NCBI GenBank assembly: GCA_003599475.1
Contig: QZKK01000130.1
Location: forward strand, 1 to 13,191
Origin: Desulfobacteraceae bacterium
Lineage (GTDB): Bacteria; Desulfobacterota; Desulfobacteria; Desulfobacterales; SURF-15
Length of the DNA stretch: 13,191 bases
Direction of reading: 5' to 3'
Below the pieces are notes generated by a model. It was not told the origin of the DNA. It saw nothing but the letters and a program-made list of their open reading frames with translations, and made no database searches. A program made the position numbers and the translations under genes. This document shows, in pieces, positions 7,319 to 13,191 of this stretch; the stretch's first letter is position 1, and each line of letters starts with the position of its first letter.

Positions 7319-7379
7319 AAATGTTCTCCATCCCCTTGCCGGGCCAGCGCCTTCGAGGGAAAGCGCCCCAACAATTCGC

Positions 7380-7408
7380 TTGACTTCGTTCTGGTTGGGT
7401 ACTATAAC
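7380..7408 (+). promoter_or_regulatory. Strong sigma70-like promoter of the cold-shock gene
   Basis: TTGACT (7380-7385), a 17-bp spacer and TATAAC (7403-7408) give five of six matches in each box at ideal spacing, the best promoter in the window. A start near 7415 would give a leader of about 150 nt before the ATG at 7567. Long leaders are typical of cold-shock mRNAs. Confidence 0.7.
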
Positions 7409-7476
7409 GCAGCCAAAGCATTCGTTGGCTCCTTGAGGAACGCGAATGCGCAAAAGTTGGGTGAAAACATTTTGTA

Positions 7477-7513
7477 GTGCAGAATAGCCACCGCACAGAA
7501 TGGTGGTTTTTTT
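7477..7513 (+). promoter_or_regulatory. Terminator-like hairpin with possible pseudoknot in the cold-shock leader
   Basis: AGCCACC (7486-7492) pairs with GGTGGTT (7502-7508; one G-U pair) around a 9-nt loop, and seven T follow at 7507-7513, the form of an intrinsic terminator. It lies about 70 nt after the predicted start of the csp transcript and 53 nt before its ATG. GTGC at 7477-7480 can also pair with GCAC at 7493-7496 in the loop, giving either a pseudoknot or a competing fold. It may be an attenuator of csp, or the end of a short RNA; it could instead terminate readthrough from the cupin gene. Confidence 0.55.
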
Positions 7514-7566
7514 ATGCCGTCGTCGTAATCCGCCTTTTGTAAATACAGGAAAGGAGGAATAAGGCG

Positions 7567-7764
7567 ATGAATGGAAAAGTCAAGTGGTTTAACGAGCAGA
7601 AAGGCTTCGGCTTTATCGAAGCTGAAAACGGAACCGATGTTTTCGTTCACTTCAGTGCTATCCAGGATAGCGGCTTCAAGACCCTTCAAGAGGGCCAGTC
7701 TGTGAGTTTCGAAGTCCAGAACGGTCCCAAGGGCAAATCCGCAGCGAATGTAAAGGCGCTGTAA
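7567..7764 (+). CDS. Cold-shock-domain protein (CspA family)
   Basis: A single cold-shock domain of 65 aa, the usual length, that binds single-stranded RNA/DNA and acts as an RNA chaperone in the cytoplasm. It starts [17 protein letters not shown]. The RNP1 motif KGFGFI is at 12-17 and RNP2 VFVHF is at 25-29. The end, [13 protein letters not shown], is typical of the family. The ATG at 7567 has a strong AAAGGAGG site upstream. It forms a single-gene unit with its own promoter, a long structured leader and a strong terminator just after the stop. Whether it is cold-induced cannot be told; many paralogues in one genome are constitutive. Confidence 0.97.
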   Translation: MNGKVKWFNEQKGFGFIEAENGTDVFVHFSAIQDSGFKTLQEGQSVSFEVQNGPKGKSAANVKAL

Positions 7765-7776
7765 TCTGCCACCTAC

Positions 7777-7823
7777 ACGGGCGCATCTCCACTCTGTTTG
7801 GAGGAGCGCCCGTTCTTCATTTT
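7777..7823 (+). terminator. Rho-independent-type terminator after the cold-shock gene
   Basis: ACGGGCGC (7777-7784) pairs perfectly with GCGCCCGT (7806-7813), and after a 2-nt internal loop CTCC (7787-7790) pairs with GGAG (7800-7803) around a 9-nt loop. A T-rich stretch (TTCTTCATTTT) follows. It begins 12 nt after the csp stop codon. Confidence 0.85.
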
Positions 7824-7884
7824 CCGGACCACCCTCATTTGTCTGAATTCAGGCGAACACCTTCATGATCCGGACAGACCCGGG

Positions 7885-7900
7885 CGATCCCAAGGGATCG
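7885..7900 (+). promoter_or_regulatory. 16-bp inverted repeat before the radical SAM gene
   Basis: CGATCCC-AA-GGGATCG is a perfect 7-bp-arm inverted repeat ending 39 bp before the ATG at 7940. It could be an operator or a leader hairpin; a two-base loop is tight for RNA, which slightly favours a DNA-binding site. I found no clear promoter beside it. Confidence 0.35.
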
Positions 7901-7939
7901 AGCGCTAACGATAATCAAACGGATTCGATTGGAGATTCA

Positions 7940-9580
7940 ATGAAGTTTCTACTCACCTCTGTGTTCGGGCCATACGGTGTCGACGATGAATATGGCGTAA
8001 AAGAAAATAAAATGGAGCTCTTCCACAATCAGGTGACCCGTGAGCAGGGCATTTTTTCCTATCGATTCAATCATGGAAGCCAGGGCCTCTATTTCTTGGC
8101 TGAAAATGTCGATATGCCCACGGTGGTTCTCGATTTTCCGACTTTGAAACGTTTCAAGAAGGAACTCGCAAACGGCTATGATTACATCGGGATCAGCTTT
8201 ATCATTCCCAATTTTAAAAAAGCGAAAGAGATGGCGCGAATCATCCGTGAGATATCGCCGAAATCAAAAATCATTCTGGGAGGACACGGGGTAAATATCC
8301 CGGGCATCAAATCCATGATCGATCATGATCATATCTGCAAAGGGGAAGGCGTATTTTTCTTACGGAAACTTTTTGGAGAAAATATCAAGAAACCGATCCT
8401 CCATCCGCTTGAATACAGTTCTTTCAACCGGCAGGTCATGGGAGCGCCGTGGGCGCCCGATGCAGGGATTTTGATCACGGGTGTGGGATGTGCCAACAGA
8501 TGTCGTTTTTGTGCGACCTCCCATTTCTTCGAAAACTACATTCCGTACCTGAAATCAGGAAAGGACATCTTCGATGTCTGCTGCCGGTATGAAGACGAAA
8601 AGAACATCATCGACTTCGGCGTGCTGGATGAAAATTTCCTGAAAATGAAGGACCGTGCGCTTGAATTATTGGAATTGATGGAAAAGAACAACCGCCGGTT
8701 TACCTTTTCGATCTTCAGCTCCGCAGAAACACTGAAGGCAATCGGGGATCTCGACCTTCTGGTTCGCCTGGGGGTCACTTTCATCTGGGTCGGCGTGGAG
8801 TCCAAAAAAGAAATCTTCCTGAAAAACAAGGATACGGATTTTTACCAGCTCTTTGCAGAGTTGAAAAAAAGGGGGATCAGCGTCCTTGCATCATCGATTC
8901 TTTTTCTGGAGGAACACGACAAGAAGACCGTATGGGAAGATATCGATTATGTGACCTCTCTCAAACCGGACTATCTGCAGTTTTCGGAGTTGGGCCCCAT
9001 CCCGGGAACAAAACTCTACGAGGATTACGAAAAACAGGGGCGGATCCTCAAAGAAATTCCTTACGAATTCCAGCATGGCCAGGGCAAGATATGGTTTCAC
9101 CACGATAAATTTTCACGCGATGAATCGGAAGACTTCCTGCGGCTCGCCTTCGAAATCGACTACAATAGAAACGGGGCATCCATGCTGCGTGCCATGAAAA
9201 CCGCTTTTGCAGGGTATCTTTACTGCCGGAGTCATTCGGATGTGCGCATTCAGGAACGGGCATGGAACTTCAAGAAGAGACTCAAACTGATGCGATACTT
9301 TCTCACCGCAGCCACCGTTTTCGTTGCGAACCTGCAGAGTGAGAAGCTGTTAAAGGAGATAAAGGAGTTATATCTTCTTTACTTCGGAAGGAAGAATCTA
9401 TTTACGCGGGCCGCATCGATGGCGGTTGTTTTCTTCAGCATCAAGGAATACCTGCGGTGCCGGTTCATCGGAGACCTCAGAGTGCCGAAAGTCTCCTGCC
9501 GGACCATGAAAAAGGCCCATATATTCACCCCCTCGGATTCAACGGAGACAACGACCGAATCGAAGATTGCCTATAGCTAG
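7940..9580 (+). CDS. B12-binding-type radical SAM enzyme of unknown substrate
   Basis: A 546-aa protein of the B12-binding-domain radical SAM group. I start it at the ATG at 7940 (GGAG 5 bp upstream) rather than the ATG at 7865, because the upstream 25 residues are low-complexity and lack a ribosome site. Residues 1-145 form a Rossmann-like cobalamin-binding region (YDYIGISFIIPNFKKAKEM at 80-98, IILGGHGVNIPGI at 111-123, HICKGEG at 131-137); the DxHxxG cobalt-ligand motif is not seen. The [4Fe-4S]/SAM motif is CANRCRFC at 184-191 (Cys184, Cys188, Cys191). FIWVGVESKKE at 281-291 is the usual GVES element. A helical region of about 150 residues follows the core. The group contains methylases, lipid/hopanoid-modifying enzymes and others; the role is unknown. 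The activase gene begins 158 bp downstream on the same strand. Confidence 0.88.
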   Translation: MKFLLTSVFGPYGVDDEYGVKENKMELFHNQVTREQGIFSYRFNHGSQGLYFLAENVDMPTVVLDFPTLKRFKKELANGYDYIGISFIIPNFKKAKEMARIIREISPKSKIILGGHGVNIPGIKSMIDHDHICKGEGVFFLRKLFGENIKKPILHPLEYSSFNRQVMGAPWAPDAGILITGVGCANRCRFCATSHFFENYIPYLKSGKDIFDVCCRYEDEKNIIDFGVLDENFLKMKDRALELLELMEKNNRRFTFSIFSSAETLKAIGDLDLLVRLGVTFIWVGVESKKEIFLKNKDTDFYQLFAELKKRGISVLASSILFLEEHDKKTVWEDIDYVTSLKPDYLQFSELGPIPGTKLYEDYEKQGRILKEIPYEFQHGQGKIWFHHDKFSRDESEDFLRLAFEIDYNRNGASMLRAMKTAFAGYLYCRSHSDVRIQERAWNFKKRLKLMRYFLTAATVFVANLQSEKLLKEIKELYLLYFGRKNLFTRAASMAVVFFSIKEYLRCRFIGDLRVPKVSCRTMKKAHIFTPSDSTETTTESKIAYS

Positions 9581-9637
9581 ATCAGAAATCTGCGCCTAAA
9601 ATACATGATTCACCCCATTTCATTCTAAAGGCTTCTA

Positions 9638-9691
9638 ACGGTATCTGAGAGGGGATCGAACGGATGAATTTCATTCTTTCTCAGAAACCGT
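9638..9691 (+). promoter_or_regulatory. Inverted repeat with long loop upstream of the activase
   Basis: ACGGTATCTGAGA (9638-9650) and TCTCAGAAACCGT (9679-9691) are complementary at 12 of 13 positions across a 28-nt loop. The loop contains ATTTCATTCT (9668-9677), an exact repeat of 9617-9626. No T-run follows, so it is not an obvious terminator of the radical SAM gene. It may be part of a control region shared with the next inverted repeat. Confidence 0.45.
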
Positions 9692-9698
9692 CCCCGGC

Positions 9699-9724
9699 AT
9701 GAATCGGAAGGCGACCCGATTCAT
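9699..9724 (+). promoter_or_regulatory. Perfect 9-bp inverted repeat next to the activase ribosome site
   Basis: ATGAATCGG (9699-9707) and CCGATTCAT (9716-9724) are perfect arms around an 8-bp spacer. The site ends three bases before the GAGG Shine-Dalgarno (9728-9731) of the gene that starts at 9739. The size and symmetry suit a dimeric repressor operator, or an RNA hairpin that could limit ribosome access. Confidence 0.5.
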
Positions 9725-9738
9725 ATTGAGGTCCGTGA

Positions 9739-12700
9739 ATGCCCGGCCCATCCAATGTCATCGGAATCGATGTCGGTTCGGTGGCCGTCTCCGCTGTAGA
9801 GCTGGATCTCAGAGGGGCTGTTTCCCGCACCGCTTATGAAATCCACAGGGGCCGGGTCGAAACGGCCCTGCAGCGGATTTTAAAAAGGTTCGATCTTTCC
9901 GGCGCGTACGGTACCGCCGCAACCTCATCCTGCCCCGCAATCGTCAATGCAACCGCTCGATGTGACATGCGGATCGCCGTGATTTCAGGGGCGCGACGCT
10001 GTCATCGAAACTTCGGATCGATTCTGCTTGTCGGCGGGGAGAAATTCGGACTCTTCCGCTTCGATGAACAGGGCAATTATCTTTCATTCAAAGCCAACAC
10101 CTCCTGTGCCGCGGGAACGGGAAGCTTCTTGGACCAGCAGGCCCAGCGGCTCAATCTCTCGGGAATCGGGGAGCTGAGTGAAATCGCTTACAACAACAGC
10201 GGTTCGGTTCCCAAAATCGCTTCCCGCTGTTCGGTTTTTGTAAAAACGGATCTGATTCATGCCCAGCAGGAAGGTTACGGCCTGGCGGAAATCTGCGACG
10301 GGCTGTGCCACGGTCTGGCCCGAAGCATCTACGACACGTTGTTTGCCGGCGAGCAACCTTCCGGCCCGATCGTATTTGCCGGCGGGGTGTCCCTGAACCG
10401 TGCAGTAATCCGGCATCTGCAATCCATGACCGGGCAAAAAATACTCGTCCACCCACACGCCCATCTCTTCGGGGCCATCGGAGCGGCCCTCCACCTGCTC
10501 AGCGAGCACCGGATCCATGATTTGCCGAAGCTGAAATCGCCAAACGATATTCTTATACGCGCCACCCGCCCCAAGAACTATTTCCATGGCCCGCTCCAGT
10601 TGACGCTTTCCGGTTATCCCGACTTTGACGGCATCGAAAAGTATGAATTCCGTTCCGAAAAAGAAAAATTTTCCGGCCGTGTAGAAGTCGATCTCTATGA
10701 GAACCTCAGAACCGGAACGACGATTCCGGCCTATCTGGGAGTCGATATCGGCTCCACCAGCACCAAGGCCGTATTGCTTTCCGAAGGCCGGGCCGTCCTG
10801 GCGGGGCTCTATACCCGGACCGCCGGAAGACCCCTCGAGGCGCTGCAGTCGGTGCTTGCGGCAATCGATGACCTGCTTTGCCGGAAAAAAATCGAATTGT
10901 CGATTACGGGAGCCGGAGCTACAGGATCGGGGCGCAAGTTCATCGGGTCTTTGATGGGAGCCGATCTGATCGTCGATGAGATTACCGCGCACGCCCGGGC
11001 GGCATATCAGCTCAACCCGGAGGTGGACACCATCATCGAAATCGGGGGCCAGGATTCCAAGTTTACGACGCTGAAAAACGGCTCGGTCACCTGTGCGATC
11101 ATGAATACGGTCTGCGCGGCCGGAACCGGAAGCTTCATCGAGGAGCAGGGTAATAAGCTGGATTGTCCCCTGATCGATTTTTCCAAAAGAACCGAGCGCC
11201 GGAGATCTCCCATTGCAAGCGATCGGTGCACCGTTTTCATGGAAAGGGATATCAACCATTATCTGAGCGAGGGGTACACCGTCGATGAGGTCCTGGCGGC
11301 GGTGCTTCACGCCGTCTGTGAGAATTACCTGACCAGAGTCGCCGTCGAAGGCAGAATCGGCAAAACCGTCTTTTTCCAGGGAGCAACGGCAAAGAACCGG
11401 GCACTGGTCGCCGCCTTCGAACAGCGGCTCGAAAAACCGATCCATGTCTCCAAGTACTGCCATCTCACCGGAGCACTCGGAGCGGCACTCATCGTCGCCG
11501 ATGAGGGGGTTGCGGAAACAGGTTTTAGAGGAATCGGGCTGCACCGGAAAAGCATCCCCCTGCGATTCGAAGTGTGTGGCTTCTGCGCCAACCACTGTAA
11601 GATCACGGTGGCCGAAATCGACGGAGAAAAGGTTGCCTACGGGTTCCTGTGCGGAAGGGATTACGAGACCCGAAAGCACGTCGAGCGCAATGATTCCGGA
11701 TTCGATCTGCTCCGGGAAAGAAAAAAAGCCTTTTTCTGGAAACCGAAAAAAAAGGCTGCCTCCCGCGAACCTGTCATCGGAATTCCGGCCGCCCTCCACA
11801 TTTACGAGGATATGGCCTTCTGGAGGCATTTCTTCGATGCGCTTGGCATCGAAACCATCACGAGCGAGGACTTCCGGGATGCCGTTTCCGAAGGAAAGCA
11901 CGCAGCCGGAGTCGAATTCTGCGCCCCCATGTCGGCCTTTTACGGACACGTCAATCACCTGAAGGAAAAATGCGACTTCGTATTCGTGCCGTCCTACCTG
12001 GAAAAAAGATCCGGGAAGGCGGAGGGAAGGCGGCAGTATTGCTATTGCACGCAGTATGCGGCCCCGCTCGCTTCCGCCCTCTTCGATGAGAACTGCCGCA
12101 GCCGATGCCTGACGCCTCTGATTCATTATCTTTACAGCCCTTTTCATACCAAGGCCCAGCTTTACAGGATGTTGAAGTCCATCTGCACGCGATCGATCGG
12201 TTTCGCGGCGGTTTCGGTCGCCTATGACCGGGCGGCCACATTCAGGCAAAAAGCCCTTCGGACGCTGAAAGAGCGATTCCGAGAAGCCTCCGGCCGGACA
12301 TCCGATCGCACATCCGGTCCGAATGCTGCAGTCGATGTGGTGCTGCTGGGAAGGCCGTATACGGTCCTTTGTCCATCGATGAACAAGGGGATCCCCGATC
12401 TCTTTGCCTCGCTCGGGGTAAAAACCTTTTTTCAGGATATGCTCTCCTGCGGGCAAAAAGACGTTCGATCCGTCGCCTCCCTGTTGAGCGGGATGCACTG
12501 GAATTATGCCGCAAAAATCTTGGGCGCGGCCGCGGCGGCGGCCCGGACCGAAGGGGTATACCCGGTGCTTCTCACATCTTTCAAGTGCTCACCGGATTCG
12601 TTTGTCATGGAATACTTCAGGAAGCTGATGGAAGCCCATGACAAACCCTATCTGGTGCTCCAGTTGGACGAACATGATTCGAGGGTGGGGTATGAAACGC

Positions 12701-13191
12701 GAATCGAAGCCGCGGTTCGATCCTTCAGAAATCACCGCCTGCATCGGGAAGCCCGGCCGGGCTTCCCGATGCAGGAAACACCCGCTCCGGCGACTCCGGC
12801 GAAAAGGATCGCGATCGGATATAGAGAAACCTCCCTGTCCGGGAAGACCCTCTTTATTCCCAACTGGGACGAATCCGCGTTGAGGCTGATCGTTTCTGCG
12901 CTTCGACGAGATGGAATCGACGCCCGGCTGCTCCAGGGGAGCGCAACGGCCGTACAGAAAAGCCTCCGGTACAATACCGGACAATGTATCCCGATCCACC
13001 TCATCGCCCAGGAGTTTGCCGATGCGGTCGAAGAAAGCGAACTGGATCCTTCGAAGGCCGTGCTGTGGCTCGGGGCTTCCGAGATCGCCTGCAATATCCA
13101 CCTGTACCCCGCACACATCCGAAGTCTCATTGACGCCTATGGAAGCGGCATGGAGAAAGCGGGTATTTATGCGGGATCCATGTCGATGAGG
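9739..13191 (+). CDS. Giant acyl-CoA dehydratase activase-related protein, two ATPase heads plus HgdB-like domains (3' end outside window)
   Basis: Open for 1151 codons from the ATG at 9739 (GAGG 7 bp upstream) to the right edge. Family members are roughly 1400 aa, so about 250 may be missing. The family couples ATP hydrolysis to one-electron transfer into 2-hydroxyacyl-CoA dehydratase or benzoyl-CoA-reductase-type enzymes. Head 1 (about 5-255) has VIGIDVGSVAVSAVELD, CAAGTGSF with Cys123 and RCSVF with Cys164, but VGGEKF instead of GGQDSK. Head 2 (332-590) is canonical: YLGVDIGSTSTKA, IEIGGQDSKF, VCAAGTGSF with Cys459 and DRCTVF with Cys497. Cysteines 613, 616, 620 and 638 form a likely metal or Fe-S site. 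About 679-990 is DUF2229/HgdB-like (FCAPMSAFYGHVNHL, LLGRPYTVLCPSMNKGIPD). After a palindromic linker at 1000-1013, a further domain (YNTGQCIPIHL) begins. No dehydratase gene is nearby, so its partner or substrate is unknown. Confidence 0.9.
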   Translation, partial: MPGPSNVIGIDVGSVAVSAVELDLRGAVSRTAYEIHRGRVETALQRILKRFDLSGAYGTAATSSCPAIVNATARCDMRIAVISGARRCHRNFGSILLVGGEKFGLFRFDEQGNYLSFKANTSCAAGTGSFLDQQAQRLNLSGIGELSEIAYNNSGSVPKIASRCSVFVKTDLIHAQQEGYGLAEICDGLCHGLARSIYDTLFAGEQPSGPIVFAGGVSLNRAVIRHLQSMTGQKILVHPHAHLFGAIGAALHLLSEHRIHDLPKLKSPNDILIRATRPKNYFHGPLQLTLSGYPDFDGIEKYEFRSEKEKFSGRVEVDLYENLRTGTTIPAYLGVDIGSTSTKAVLLSEGRAVLAGLYTRTAGRPLEALQSVLAAIDDLLCRKKIELSITGAGATGSGRKFIGSLMGADLIVDEITAHARAAYQLNPEVDTIIEIGGQDSKFTTLKNGSVTCAIMNTVCAAGTGSFIEEQGNKLDCPLIDFSKRTERRRSPIASDRCTVFMERDINHYLSEGYTVDEVLAAVLHAVCENYLTRVAVEGRIGKTVFFQGATAKNRALVAAFEQRLEKPIHVSKYCHLTGALGAALIVADEGVAETGFRGIGLHRKSIPLRFEVCGFCANHCKITVAEIDGEKVAYGFLCGRDYETRKHVERNDSGFDLLRERKKAFFWKPKKKAASREPVIGIPAALHIYEDMAFWRHFFDALGIETITSEDFRDAVSEGKHAAGVEFCAPMSAFYGHVNHLKEKCDFVFVPSYLEKRSGKAEGRRQYCYCTQYAAPLASALFDENCRSRCLTPLIHYLYSPFHTKAQLYRMLKSICTRSIGFAAVSVAYDRAATFRQKALRTLKERFREASGRTSDRTSGPNAAVDVVLLGRPYTVLCPSMNKGIPDLFASLGVKTFFQDMLSCGQKDVRSVASLLSGMHWNYAAKILGAAAAAARTEGVYPVLLTSFKCSPDSFVMEYFRKLMEAHDKPYLVLQLDEHDSRVGYETRIEAAVRSFRNHRLHREARPGFPMQETPAPATPAKRIAIGYRETSLSGKTLFIPNWDESALRLIVSALRRDGIDARLLQGSATAVQKSLRYNTGQCIPIHLIAQEFADAVEESELDPSKAVLWLGASEIACNIHLYPAHIRSLIDAYGSGMEKAGIYAGSMSMR
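11727..11757 (+). repeat. Inverted repeat in an A-rich inter-domain linker of the activase gene
   Basis: AGCCTTTTT (11727-11735) and AAAAAGGCT (11749-11757) are perfect 9-bp arms with a 13-nt loop. Runs of seven A (11721-11727) and eight A (11746-11753) lie in the same stretch, which codes for a very basic linker (RERKKAFFWKPKKKAAS, about 660-676) between the four-cysteine module and the DUF2229-like domain. Confidence 0.7.
12738..12775. repeat. Perfect 38-bp palindrome inside the activase reading frame
   Basis: The arm CCTGCATCGGGAAGCCCGG (12738-12756) is followed directly by its exact reverse complement (12757-12775), with no spacer and no mismatch. It falls in codons 1000-1013 and encodes a linker RLHREARPGFPMQE between the HgdB-like region and the next domain. 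The flanking base pair (G12737/A12776) ends the symmetry. Confidence 0.95.

Noticed and set aside
7341..7369. Possible terminator after the cupin gene
   Set aside because: GGG...GCGCCTT can pair with AAAGCGCCCC only with a bulge and a mismatch, and no T-run follows. It is too weak to call.
7865..7939. Alternative upstream start of the radical SAM protein
   Set aside because: The extra 25 residues are polar and unstructured, span the 16-bp inverted repeat and lack a ribosome site. The ATG at 7940 has GGAG 5 bp upstream and begins the conserved-looking MKFLLTSVFGPYG.
10084..12498. 804-codon open frame on the minus strand
   Set aside because: It lies entirely antisense to the activase gene, which has clear family motifs across the same stretch. 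The antisense product has no recognisable motif; long antisense frames arise readily in biased codon usage.

Overview
This window reads as chromosomal DNA of an anaerobic Gram-negative bacterium. A Desulfobacterota (former Deltaproteobacteria) host, perhaps a Desulfobacterales-like sulfate reducer, is my best guess. The basis is the gene set (TAXI-type TRAP transporter, very large two-headed acyl-CoA dehydratase activase, B12/radical SAM enzyme), Shine-Dalgarno-led genes with sigma70-like promoters, and dispersed ATTCCGGC/GCCGGAAT hairpin repeats like those I remember from that group. The taxon is inference; no rRNA or marker gene is present.

Layout: (1) Positions 1-3215, minus strand: a polar amino-acid type ABC uptake system. 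Reading with transcription, it has an ATPase, then a 310-bp gap filled largely by an inverted-repeat element, a periplasmic binding protein, a HisQ-like permease and a HisM-like permease that runs off the left edge. (2) Positions 3554-6601, minus strand: a TRAP-TAXI uptake system with a periplasmic binding protein followed by a fused 4TM/12TM permease; a perfect stem-loop lies between them and a good promoter lies upstream. (3) Positions 6878-7318, plus strand: a small cupin protein. (4) Positions 7380-7823: a cold-shock-protein unit with a sigma70-like promoter, a leader of about 150 nt containing a terminator-like hairpin, the 65-aa Csp and a strong terminator. (5) Positions 7940-9580: a B12-binding-type radical SAM enzyme of unknown substrate. 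(6) From 9739 to the right edge: the first 1151 codons of a giant acyl-CoA dehydratase activase with two BcrAD/BadFG-type ATPase heads, a four-cysteine module and 2-hydroxyacyl-CoA-dehydratase-related domains.

The two transporters probably scavenge small carboxylates or amino-acid-like compounds. The activase would supply ATP-driven low-potential electrons to a dehydratase-type enzyme, whose partner is not visible here.

The most unusual structures are a perfect 38-bp palindrome inside the activase reading frame at an inter-domain linker, a possible attenuator or pseudoknot in the cold-shock leader, two inverted repeats stacked just before the activase start, and an amino-acid-binding protein whose usual amino-group-binding Asp appears to be Ser. 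I found no tRNA, rRNA, CRISPR array, transposase or phage gene.
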